Below are positions 27,639 through 34,905 of a DNA stretch of 64,000 bases, piece by piece; within the stretch, counting starts at the first letter, position 1, and every line of letters starts with the position of its first letter. Both the position numbers and the translations under genes were made by a program. Location of the stretch: NCBI RefSeq assembly GCF_026004115.1, contig NZ_BPIM01000001.1, forward strand, positions 682,001-746,000. Direction: 5' to 3'. This stretch comes from Meiothermus sp. (lineage in GTDB: Bacteria > Deinococcota > Deinococci > Deinococcales > Thermaceae). Under the pieces are notes generated by a model that was not told where the DNA came from, ran no database searches, and saw only the letters and a list, made by a program, of their open reading frames with translations.

Positions 27639-28214
27639 TCATCTGCCAGATATTACAGCCACCACCAGCCGCCCCGGCCCGTGTACCCCCTTCACCATTA
27701 TCTGGCCAATGTCGGCGGACTTACTGGGGCCGGAGTGCAGCCCAATAGCCGATGGCAGCGAGGGCTTCAGGGCATTCAGGGCTTCAACAAGGGTGGGGTA
27801 AATGCGGGCTTCGGGCACAAAGACCAGGTGGACGGGGGGCAAAAGCTGGTTGCGGCGGCCTTCCTGGCTGCTCAGGACGACCGTACCGGTCTCGGCCACT
27901 GCCCCCAGCGCCCAGGAAATGCCCAGCGGAGCCTCCTCGGGGGGCAAAACTGGGAGTTTAGGATGAAGCACTGGAGGGACGGTCTGGCCTACTGCTACCC
28001 CGGCAAAGGTCTGAGCAAAGTGGCCCAGCCATTCCGCTGCGGCCTCCAGGTTCTCCAGCCGTACCATCTCGCCCCCATTCCCGCTCAGGCGCTCAGTAAA
28101 GAGGGTCAGGGGTTCTGCAGGAGGCAGGCTGCCCGCTGGCAGCGGCTCAGGTAGCAGGGTCTTGGGACGGTGCTCGAGGGCGCGGTGAATGCGGCCCAAA
28201 ATTCGCTCGCGCAT
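27639..28214 (-). CDS. LUD domain protein (LutC/YkgG-like)
   Basis: 191-residue LUD-domain protein like LutC, a subunit of the lactate-utilisation LutABC complex. Typical segments: ALGAVAETGTVVLSS, HLVFVPEARIYPTLVEAL and a C-terminal SKSADIGQIMVKGVHGPGRLVVAV. No lutA or lutB gene is adjacent, so membership of a Lut complex is uncertain. TATACT (28221-28226, minus strand) is six bases before the ATG, so the mRNA is probably leaderless. Confidence 0.85.
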   Translation of the reverse strand: MRERILGRIHRALEHRPKTLLPEPLPAGSLPPAEPLTLFTERLSGNGGEMVRLENLEAAAEWLGHFAQTFAGVAVGQTVPPVLHPKLPVLPPEEAPLGISWALGAVAETGTVVLSSQEGRRNQLLPPVHLVFVPEARIYPTLVEALNALKPSLPSAIGLHSGPSKSADIGQIMVKGVHGPGRLVVAVISGR

Positions 28215-28352
28215 ACAACAAGTATAACGGCCAGACCTTGCGCTCCCATTTTCTGATCACGGTTCTGGCTTCGACCTGCAACAGTCAAGCTCGGGGTATA
28301 CGTTTGTCCCGCAATTGCCCATTGCAATCCGGCCCCCTTAGCATAGAAACAA

Positions 28353-28793
28353 ATGATCCTGATTCTCAACGGCCCCAACCTGAACCTGCTGGGCAGGCGT
28401 GAACCCGAGATATACGGCCATACGACCCTCGAGGAGCTAGAAGAGCTGTGCGAGGCCTGGGGCGCCGAGCTGGGCCTGGGGGTGGCCTGCCGCCAGTCCA
28501 ACTTCGAGGGGCAATTGGTGGAGTGGATTCAGCAAGCCGCGGACGAGAGCTTCAAGGCCATCGTTCTGAACCCTGGGGCCCTCACCCATTACTCCCTGGC
28601 CCTGCTCGATGCCATCCGGGGGCAGCGACTGCCGGTGGTCGAGGTACACCTTTCCAACATCCATGCCCGCGAGGAGTACCGTAGCCGCTCGGTGACGGCA
28701 GCTGGGGCCAAAGGCTTGGTTTCAGGCTTTGGCCCCATGTCTTACAGAATGGCGCTGGTTTACTTGGCAGACCTGTTAGAGGCCCAGCCGTGA
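28353..28793 (+). CDS. aroQ: 3-Dehydroquinate dehydratase, type II
   Basis: 146-residue type II dehydroquinase, catalysing trans-dehydration of 3-dehydroquinate to 3-dehydroshikimate in aromatic amino acid synthesis. Motifs: LNGPNLNLLGRREPEIYGHTT with the catalytic Tyr, NPGALTHYS, and EVHLSNIHAREEYRS. A TAGCAT box lies eight bases before the ATG. It overlaps the following small membrane-protein gene (GTGA), so both share a transcript. Confidence 0.96.
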   Translation: MILILNGPNLNLLGRREPEIYGHTTLEELEELCEAWGAELGLGVACRQSNFEGQLVEWIQQAADESFKAIVLNPGALTHYSLALLDAIRGQRLPVVEVHLSNIHAREEYRSRSVTAAGAKGLVSGFGPMSYRMALVYLADLLEAQP

Positions 28794-29053
28794 AGGTACA
28801 CTGGCAGGAAGTGGCCATGGTAGCGGCCATCGCCTGGATTTTTGGAATCGTTTGGCAAATTCAGCATAGTGGCTTCTGGCCGTCCTTGCTGGCAGGGTTG
28901 CCACTGGGGCTGTTGGCGGGGGTGGCTTACTGGCTCCTGATGCCCTGGGTGATTCGCTGGGCAGCCAGGGGTCTCCCAAAAGAAAACCTCCCTCCCATCG
29001 GGAGGGAGGACGAAAATCCAGATCCTAGCGACGAACCAAGCGCCAGGCCATAG
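28790..29053 (+). CDS. Small two-helix membrane protein
   Basis: 87 residues with two predicted membrane helices (about 8-25 and 30-58) and a charged, Pro-rich C-terminal tail. GTG 28790 overlaps the aroQ stop. No family recognised. Its last 20 codons run through the hairpin that terminates the convergent bioY operon, and it overlaps the bioY end by 29 bases, so the tail is probably poorly constrained. Confidence 0.65.
   Translation: MKVHWQEVAMVAAIAWIFGIVWQIQHSGFWPSLLAGLPLGLLAGVAYWLLMPWVIRWAARGLPKENLPPIGREDENPDPSDEPSARP
28976..29009 (-). terminator. Rho-independent terminator of birA-bioY operon
   Basis: CCTCCCTCCC and GGGAGGGAGG pair around ATC; on the minus strand the stem is followed by TTTTCTTTT. 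It begins 16 bases past the bioY stop and lies inside the 3' end of the opposite gene. Confidence 0.85.
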
Positions 29054-29621
29054 GCAGCAGGGTTGCGGCGATGGCGGCCTTGACCAGGTCGCCCAACAGA
29101 AACTTGGTCATCCCGGCGTAGAGCAGCGCCGAAAGGCCCGAAAAACGCCCCGCGCTGCCCAGGGCAAAACCCAGCCAGGTCACGCCGATGGCGTAGATAA
29201 TCAGGCTGCCCAGCAGCATCGCGGAAAAGGTCTTGAGCGGGCTGCGGTCGGTGCCGTAGCGCTCGACCAGCCAACCGACCACAAAAGCCGCCAAGGGGTA
29301 GGAGATCAGGTAGCCCGCCGTGAACAGTTTGCCGGGATCGAACCAGGTGGTTCCACCTGCAAAAACCGGGAGCACCAGGCCCTGTGCCAGATAGGTCAGC
29401 ATCGCCCAAAAACCCAAACGGCTGCCCAGGGCCGCACCCACCAACAGCACCCCCAGGGTCTGCAGCGTGATGGGTACGGGCTGGGTTGGAATGGCTACCT
29501 GGGCGGCCAGAGCCATGATCAGGCTGCCCCCCAGCACCAGCAGCACGTCGCGGGTGAGGCTGCGGGCCGGGAAAAGGGACTTGGAAAGCGGTAGGTATGG
29601 CAAACTCTGGGTCGGATTCAT
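29025..29621 (-). CDS. bioY: Biotin transporter BioY
   Basis: 198-residue substrate-binding membrane subunit of the biotin ECF transporter. Family blocks are present: AQVAIPTQPVPITLQTLGVLLVGA, GSRLGFWAMLTYLAQG and GLPVFAGG-like LVLPVFAGGTTW, then GYLISYPLAAFVVGWL. ATG 29619-29621 with an AGGAG site 8 bases upstream sets the start, although the frame is open much further. It is 11 bases downstream of birA, giving a biotin uptake/ligation operon. Confidence 0.95.
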   Translation of the reverse strand: MNPTQSLPYLPLSKSLFPARSLTRDVLLVLGGSLIMALAAQVAIPTQPVPITLQTLGVLLVGAALGSRLGFWAMLTYLAQGLVLPVFAGGTTWFDPGKLFTAGYLISYPLAAFVVGWLVERYGTDRSPLKTFSAMLLGSLIIYAIGVTWLGFALGSAGRFSGLSALLYAGMTKFLLGDLVKAAIAATLLPMAWRLVRR

Positions 29622-29632
29622 CTCAAGCTCCT

Positions 29633-30550
29633 TTACAAAACCCCCACCAACTGTACATCGCCTGCACCGATGCGGTGCGTCTGACCTGAGCGTTCCACCA
29701 GCAGCGAGCCATCCGGGGCGATGTCGGTAGCAAGACCCCGGATTTCGCCCTGTGGGGTCTGAACCCTGATCTGGTGTCCCAGGGTGTGGCTCTTGGCCCG
29801 GTAGTCGCGTAAAAGCCCTTGAGCGTCGGCCTCGAGCCGGGCGTAGCAGAACTCTAACCGCTCCAGCAAACGGGCCAGCACCAAAACCCTGGAGACTGCC
29901 CCAAACTCCTCGAGGGCCGCAGCCTCGGGTGGAAACCCTGCCGCACGGTGCACATTGAGGCCAATGCCCAAAAGCACATAGGCCGCCTCTTCCCCGCTCA
30001 CCTGGGCTTCCAACAGCACCCCCGCCAGCTTGCGCCCATCGGGGGCCAGGAGGTCGTTGGGCCATTTGAGCCCGCCCACCCCGCAAGCCTCGCACAGGGC
30101 CAGACCCGCCGCCAGGGGCAAAAGCGGCAGGCTGGAAAGGGGTAGCCGGGGGCGCAGCAGCACCGAGAAGGTCAGGCTGTGGCCAGGTTCGCTGGCCCAG
30201 GCCCGCCCCCGCCGCCCTCGGCCTTTCTCCTGGCGTTCCGCCAGCACCACCGAGCCTTCCTCGGCCCCGTCCAGGGCCCAGTTTTTGAGCACATCCTGGG
30301 TACTGCTGACCGTCCCCAGGTAGGCGTAAAAGGCCCCGAAGCTACCCCTTCGCCGGGCTTCCAGGGCGGCTGGGGTGGGGGTGCCGGGGGCCAACCGATA
30401 CCCCAGGCCTCGCCGGGTCTCGACGGGGTATCCAGCCTGCCGGAGCACGGCCATTTGCTTCCACACCGCTGCACGGCTGACACCAAGCCGCCGGGCCAGG
30501 CTTTCACCGCTCTGGTGCTGGTCGGTGAGATAGGCTAGCAGTGGGGGCAC
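29633..30550 (-). CDS. birA: Bifunctional biotin protein ligase/repressor BirA
   Basis: 305-residue BirA with an N-terminal winged helix (SGESLARRLGVSRAAVWKQMAVLRQAGY), a catalytic domain with the biotinyl-AMP loop GRGRRGRAW, KWPNDLL and KLAGVLLE, and a C-terminal SH3-like domain. It attaches biotin to carboxylase carrier protein and, with the DNA-binding domain, should repress biotin genes. GTG 30550 is chosen because a promoter and inverted repeat end just before it; the frame is open to 30664. Confidence 0.92.
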   Translation of the reverse strand: MPPLLAYLTDQHQSGESLARRLGVSRAAVWKQMAVLRQAGYPVETRRGLGYRLAPGTPTPAALEARRRGSFGAFYAYLGTVSSTQDVLKNWALDGAEEGSVVLAERQEKGRGRRGRAWASEPGHSLTFSVLLRPRLPLSSLPLLPLAAGLALCEACGVGGLKWPNDLLAPDGRKLAGVLLEAQVSGEEAAYVLLGIGLNVHRAAGFPPEAAALEEFGAVSRVLVLARLLERLEFCYARLEADAQGLLRDYRAKSHTLGHQIRVQTPQGEIRGLATDIAPDGSLLVERSGQTHRIGAGDVQLVGVL

Positions 30551-30590
30551 GTCAACTAAAATACCTTTCACGGGTTGACAAGCGCAAGTG
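30549..30590 (-). promoter_or_regulatory. birA-bioY promoter with inverted-repeat operator
   Basis: GTCAAC (30551-30556) and GTTGAC (30574-30579) form an inverted repeat with 17 bp between arms, the layout of BirA operators. Between them on the minus strand is TATTTT, 7 bases before GTG 30550, with TTGCGC 18 bp further upstream as -35. The arms differ from the common TTGTAAAC-type box, so BirA binding is inferred from position and from the HTH in BirA. Confidence 0.55.
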
Positions 30591-30698
30591 GCGATTACCC
30601 CCGAAGACGTTCCCGACCAACCCTCCGTCCTTCGGAGGACTCGAGGCCACCCTCCTTCGTACACCCTGTTCTAACAGGCCTGTGAATAAGCTATAGGG

Positions 30699-32462
30699 GT
30701 GTGGAAATGGCTTGCTTGGATGGTGGTGGGCCTGACCTGTGCGCTGGCCCAGCAGCCCGTGCAGCTCCTGGCCGGGCATCGGGCCCCGGTGGGCGCTGTG
30801 GCTATAGGCCCGGGTGGCATTCTGGCGGTGGGGGCCGACGCCTATGTTCAGCTTTACCGGCCCGATGGGCGTTTGGTGCGCACCTTGAGCGGGCATGCCG
30901 ACACCGTGCATACATTAGATGTGGCCCCGGATGGAACCCTGTTGAGCGGTGCTGCCGACACCACCCTGCGGCTCTGGGATCCACTCAGCGGAGCGGCCAG
31001 GGGGGTGCTGCAAGGGCACCGCGATCAGGTCTGGTCGGCCCGCTTCAGCCCGGACGGCGGGCGCATTGTGAGCGGCAGCGCCGACGGGGAACTGTGGCTG
31101 TGGACCAGGCAAGGACAGGCGCAGCAACTGAGCCTGGGGCGCAACTGGATCTATGGGGTAGGGTTCTCGCCCGATGGCACGCTGCTGGCAGCAGGCGGGC
31201 TGGACGGGGCGCTTTTGTGGAATCCCCGCGATGGCAGCCGCCTTCCTCTCCTGGGGCGACTCTCGGTGCGGGCCCTGGCCTGGGGGCCGGATGGCCGCCT
31301 GGCTACCGCGGACCGCGATGGGCGAATTCAGCTCTGGGACGCCAGGGGTAGCTTTGTTCGGCAGTTTAGGGCCCACCGCCTTGCGGTTAGCGCCCTGGTC
31401 TGGAGTGGCAACGGGCAGCTCATTAGCGGCGGTCAGGACGGGCAGATTATCTTCTGGCGGGGCGAGCAGCCCCTACGAAGCCTTCAGACCGCCTCGGCGC
31501 TGAGCCTGGCGGTGTCCGGGAACCAGCTCTTGAGCGGGCACGACGATGGGCGAGCCCGGCTATGGAACCTGCAAGGGACACTGCTCCAGACCCAGGAGCC
31601 CCCCGCGGCCTCGGTAGCTGTGCTGACCTTCAGCCCGGATGGCAACCTCCTGGCCAGCGGAGGCTGGGAGGGCGAGGTCTGGCTGTGGAACCAAAGGGGC
31701 CAGCCCGTGCGAAGGCTCACCGGGGCCGAGCTAGAGATTACCGCGCTGACCTTTACACCGGACGGACAGTATCTGGCGGCGGGCAGCCGCGACGGCCAGA
31801 CCCGCATTTACCAGGTGGGCAGCGGGCGGCTGGTGCAGACCTTGGGGGCCCACGGGAACGGGGTGGGGGCCCTGGCTTTTGCCCCCAACGGGCGGGCCCT
31901 GGCCAGCGGGGGCCGCGACCGGCTGCTCTTTGTTTGGGACTGGCAAGCGGGAAAGAAGGTGCTCGAGTTTCGCGCCCATGAGTCGCACCTCACGGGCCTG
32001 GCCTGGAGCCGGGATGGCCGAACGCTTTATAGCAGCAGCAGCGACGAGAGCCTGGCCTGGTGGGCGCTTAGTCCCGAAGGGGCACGGCTCGAGCGCCGGA
32101 TTATGGCCCACCCCAGGGGCCTGTATGGCCTGGCCCTGAGCCCCGACGGACGCACCCTGGCCACCGCCAGCCAAGACCAAACCCTGAAGCTCTGGAATGC
32201 CCGCTCGGGTGCCCTGCTACGAACCCTGCAAGGCCACACCGAAGCCGTCCAGGCCCTGGCCTTCTCGCCCGATGGCAAGCGGCTCGCGAGCGTAGGCTGG
32301 GATAAAACCTTGCGGCTTTGGAGTGTGCAGGGCCAGCTACTGGAGACCATCCCCGGCTTCGTCCGCCCCCTCTACGCCGTGGCCTGGAGCAGAGACGGGC
32401 GCCTGGCTGCGGGCAGCGGGACACTGCGACAAGCCGGAACGGTCGCTTTGTTCAGGCGTTAA
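30699..32462 (+). CDS. Secreted WD40 repeat protein (about 14 repeats)
   Basis: 587 residues: signal peptide (MWKWLAWMVVGLTCALAQQ) and then WD40 repeats from about residue 20 to the end, each ending in variants of LRLWD or VWLWN and containing GH...V...FSPDG. About 14 repeats would make two seven-blade propellers. No enzymatic domain. It is probably a periplasmic or surface scaffold. GTG 30699 lies six bases after TAAGCT (30687-30692). The stop overlaps that of the convergent gene. Confidence 0.88.
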   Translation: MWKWLAWMVVGLTCALAQQPVQLLAGHRAPVGAVAIGPGGILAVGADAYVQLYRPDGRLVRTLSGHADTVHTLDVAPDGTLLSGAADTTLRLWDPLSGAARGVLQGHRDQVWSARFSPDGGRIVSGSADGELWLWTRQGQAQQLSLGRNWIYGVGFSPDGTLLAAGGLDGALLWNPRDGSRLPLLGRLSVRALAWGPDGRLATADRDGRIQLWDARGSFVRQFRAHRLAVSALVWSGNGQLISGGQDGQIIFWRGEQPLRSLQTASALSLAVSGNQLLSGHDDGRARLWNLQGTLLQTQEPPAASVAVLTFSPDGNLLASGGWEGEVWLWNQRGQPVRRLTGAELEITALTFTPDGQYLAAGSRDGQTRIYQVGSGRLVQTLGAHGNGVGALAFAPNGRALASGGRDRLLFVWDWQAGKKVLEFRAHESHLTGLAWSRDGRTLYSSSSDESLAWWALSPEGARLERRIMAHPRGLYGLALSPDGRTLATASQDQTLKLWNARSGALLRTLQGHTEAVQALAFSPDGKRLASVGWDKTLRLWSVQGQLLETIPGFVRPLYAVAWSRDGRLAAGSGTLRQAGTVALFRR

Positions 32463-32758
32463 TTCACCTCTTGCCAGAGCCGCCCATACGCCCGCACCTC
32501 CCCCTGAGGAAAGGCCTGCTGTAAAAGCCCCTGCAAAAACCGGCCAGCGCTGGGGAATAGACCTGAGCAACCCTGGCGCACATAGACGAACACATACCCG
32601 GGGGGGCGCATAGACTGGCTAAACACCAGCATCCCCCCGTATTCGGGAAAGGCCTCGTAAAAGGTCGCCAAAAGGCCCTCGAGCAAAGCCCGGGCCTCGG
32701 GCAAAGGGGCTTCGCCCCTGGGCCGCACCCAGAAGGTAACCACTTTCAGGGGGGTCAT
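32459..32758 (-). CDS. Hypothetical protein following BtuF-like gene
   Basis: 99-residue cytoplasmic protein without recognised family. It begins MTPLKVVTFWVRP and contains an aromatic stretch GYVFVYVRQGCSGLFPS. The ATG overlaps the stop of the upstream BtuF-like gene (ATGA), so it is translated from the same mRNA and may take part in corrinoid metabolism by context only. Confidence 0.7.
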   Translation of the reverse strand: MTPLKVVTFWVRPRGEAPLPEARALLEGLLATFYEAFPEYGGMLVFSQSMRPPGYVFVYVRQGCSGLFPSAGRFLQGLLQQAFPQGEVRAYGRLWQEVN

Positions 32759-33540
32759 GGCCTTGCTCCGTGCTGCCAGACCGGCACGTTTCGTAAGAGT
32801 TCGGCCAGCCTTTTCACGCCCTCGGCCAGGCGCGGCCCCGGCCGGCCCAGGTAGGCTTCCTCGAGGGCATAGACCTGCCGATTCTTGAGAGCGGGAATGT
32901 CCAGCTTCCGACCCAGCACCACCTCCAGGCGCAGTTTTTTGGCGCCGCACCACGAGACCGTAATCAGGTCGGGCTGGGCTTCCTCCACCTCGGCGGGGGT
33001 GAGGGGCTTGGAGCGCACCGGCAGGTGGGCAAAGGCGTTTTCTGCACCCAGCACTGCCAGCATCTGCGTGACCCAGCTATCCCGTCCGGCAGCAATCATG
33101 GGCCGGGGCCACCACTCCACCATCACCCTGGGGGGCCGCACCCAGTGCGGCAGGGTGCCACGGGCCTGGGCCATCTGCTGCTGCATGGCCCGCGCCACAA
33201 AGCGGCCCTGCTGCTCCAACCCCAGCCACCGGGCCACCCGCTCGATATCGGCGTACACGTCCTGCAAGGTCTGGGGGTCAAGCACCAGGTGAGGTATTTT
33301 TCGCTTTTCAAGACCCTCCACCACCCGCTCCATCCCCGGCACGCTCAGGCTGGCCAGCACCAGGTCGGGCCGCAGGGCTTCGACCTTGTCCAGGTCTATT
33401 TGCAAGTCGGGCCCGACCCGGGGCAGGCGGGCCACTTCGGGGGGAAAATCGGAGTTGCTATCCACCCCCACCAGCCAGTTCAAGCGGCCCAGGGCCCAGA
33501 TAATCTCGGTATTGGAGCAGGTCAGGCTTACGAGGCGCAT
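32755..33540 (-). CDS. BtuF-like corrinoid-binding protein, no signal peptide
   Basis: 261-residue protein of the periplasmic-binding-protein fold III family (BtuF/FecB, TroA superfamily): RLVSLTCSNTEIIWALG, LRPDLVLAS, EEAQPDLITVSWCG, VYALEEAYLGRPGPRLAEGVKRLAELL. It lacks a signal peptide or lipobox and has no ABC permease or ATPase beside it, so it may be a cytoplasmic corrinoid-binding protein, or its true export signal is missing. The upstream cobalamin adenosyltransferase supports a corrinoid role. Confidence 0.82.
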   Translation of the reverse strand: MRLVSLTCSNTEIIWALGRLNWLVGVDSNSDFPPEVARLPRVGPDLQIDLDKVEALRPDLVLASLSVPGMERVVEGLEKRKIPHLVLDPQTLQDVYADIERVARWLGLEQQGRFVARAMQQQMAQARGTLPHWVRPPRVMVEWWPRPMIAAGRDSWVTQMLAVLGAENAFAHLPVRSKPLTPAEVEEAQPDLITVSWCGAKKLRLEVVLGRKLDIPALKNRQVYALEEAYLGRPGPRLAEGVKRLAELLRNVPVWQHGARP

Positions 33541-33564
33541 AGCGTCATATCTGAAGGCTACCGT

Positions 33565-34128
33565 CTATCTGCGCTTTTTGACCAGCCACTTCTCTTCAGA
33601 GAAGCCTTCGCGCTTATTGACCACTCGAGCCAGCGTAAAGAGCAGGTCGGAGAGCCGGTTGAGGTAGCGCAGGGCCTGTGGGTTGACCTCCTCGGTGCGC
33701 ATCAGCTCGACCACCCGGCGCTCGGCCCTGCGGGCGATGGTGCGGGCCAGGTGCAAAGCCGCTGAGGCCGGGTGGCCGCCGGGGTGGATGAAACCGGTAA
33801 AGCGGGGGGCTTCTTCCTGGTAGCGGTCAATCAGGGCCTCGAGCTTCTCCACATCCGCGGCGTCCATGCGGGCCAGGTTGCGCTCGTAAGGGCCACCCTT
33901 GCGGGTAGCGAGGTCGGCCCCCAGGTCGAAAAGGGCGTTCTGGAGGTACTCGAGGTCGGCCTGGACATCGGCATGGGCGGCGGGCAGGGCCGCGCGGGCC
34001 AGCCCAATGGCGCTGTTGGCCTCGTCCACAGTGCCGTAGGCCTCTACCCGGGGGTGATCCTTGCCCACCCGGTCGGCCCCGTAGAGGCCGGTCTCGCCCG
34101 CGTCGCCGGTTTTGGTGTAAATTTTCAT
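33565..34128 (-). CDS. pduO: Cob(I)alamin adenosyltransferase, PduO type
   Basis: 187-residue PduO-type ATP:corrinoid adenosyltransferase, which makes adenosylcobalamin. Diagnostic motifs: KIYTKTGDAGETGLYG (ATP binding), RVEAYGTVDEANSAIG, and ARTIARRAERRVVEL followed by LRYLNRLSDLLFTLAR. ATG 34126-34128 gives the exact family start; the longer frame to 34179 is unneeded. Adjacent to the BtuF-like gene. No cobalamin riboswitch was seen upstream. Confidence 0.95.
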   Translation of the reverse strand: MKIYTKTGDAGETGLYGADRVGKDHPRVEAYGTVDEANSAIGLARAALPAAHADVQADLEYLQNALFDLGADLATRKGGPYERNLARMDAADVEKLEALIDRYQEEAPRFTGFIHPGGHPASAALHLARTIARRAERRVVELMRTEEVNPQALRYLNRLSDLLFTLARVVNKREGFSEEKWLVKKRR

Positions 34129-34222
34129 GCACTTATTTAACCCCAATTCGACGGGGCTCGAGTGGGTCTGGACTGACATACCCGCCTCGATGGTCGCCAG
34201 GGCCAGGCTGTACTATGGTCTC

Positions 34223-34513
34223 ATGCGCAGGGGAAGCGTGCTGGCCATTCTGGAAGAGCGCCTGCCAGGCCTGACCGAACGTTATCAGATCAAAAGCCTG
34301 TATTTGTTTGGCTCCACCGCCCGCGACGAAGCCAATGCCAGAAGCGACGTGGATTTTCTGGTGCGCCTGGAGCTTCCCACCTTCGAACACTACATCGGCC
34401 TTAAACACGAGCTAGAAGACCTGCTGGGCTGCAAGGTAGATCTGGTCAGCACCAAAAAGGTGCCCGCCGAGCTGCGCCCGCACATCGAGGCCGATGCGCT
34501 GCAACTGGTATAG
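34223..34513 (+). CDS. MNT nucleotidyltransferase (antitoxin type)
   Basis: 96-residue minimal nucleotidyltransferase with the GS...D-x-D signature: LFGSTARDE (Gly30-Ser31) and SDVDF (Asp42, Asp44). In MNT-HEPN toxin-antitoxin systems this protein neutralises the HEPN ribonuclease, in some cases by adenylylating it. TACTAT (34211-34216) lies six bases before the ATG, so a leaderless mRNA is likely; upstream in-frame starts are rejected. The HEPN partner follows eight bases later. Confidence 0.85.
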   Translation: MRRGSVLAILEERLPGLTERYQIKSLYLFGSTARDEANARSDVDFLVRLELPTFEHYIGLKHELEDLLGCKVDLVSTKKVPAELRPHIEADALQLV

Positions 34514-34520
34514 GGTACTT

Positions 34521-34886
34521 ATGCGCAACCCCGATCTCCCCAACCCCCACCTGCTCTTTCAGGTGCACCTGGGGCAGATGCAACAAGCCGCCCAGCGCAT
34601 CCTGGACTACACCGCCGGTATGGAGTTTGCCGAGTTTGCTGCCGATGGGCGCACCCAGGACGCCGTGCGATACAACCTGCAGCAGATCGGCGTAATTGCC
34701 GCCACCCTGCGCAAAAGCGAGCGAGAGGCGCTGGCCGAGCTCGACTGGCGCAGCATCCTGGACCTGCCCGACCTGGTGGGCCGTCTGCACTTTGGCATCC
34801 AGGACGAGATTCTCTGGGACCTGATCCAGCGCACCCTCCCCTACTGGCTGGTCATACTGGAGGAAAACCTACAGGAGACCACCTGA
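34521..34886 (+). CDS. HEPN/DUF86 family protein with degenerate RNase motif
   Basis: 121-residue helical protein of the DUF86/HEPN type, partner of the preceding MNT protein. The fold-defining segments (VRYNLQQIGVIAATL, IQDEILWDLIQRTLPYWLVIL) fit, but the catalytic Rx4-6H motif is compressed to VGRLHFG, lacking the spacer residues of RNxLVHxY. RNase activity is therefore doubtful. ATG 34521 is chosen over an upstream start that overlaps the MNT gene. Confidence 0.78.
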   Translation: MRNPDLPNPHLLFQVHLGQMQQAAQRILDYTAGMEFAEFAADGRTQDAVRYNLQQIGVIAATLRKSEREALAELDWRSILDLPDLVGRLHFGIQDEILWDLIQRTLPYWLVILEENLQETT

Positions 34887-34905
34887 CAAAATCGGTAGAA
34901 AGCAG

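Noticed and set aside
27601-27640. GGAGGC-TATC-GCCTCC hairpin as terminator of the LUD gene
   Set aside because: Short stem and no T-tract on the minus strand.
34129-34222. Cobalamin riboswitch near the adenosyltransferase
   Set aside because: No B12-box-like sequence or room for the roughly 200-base aptamer.
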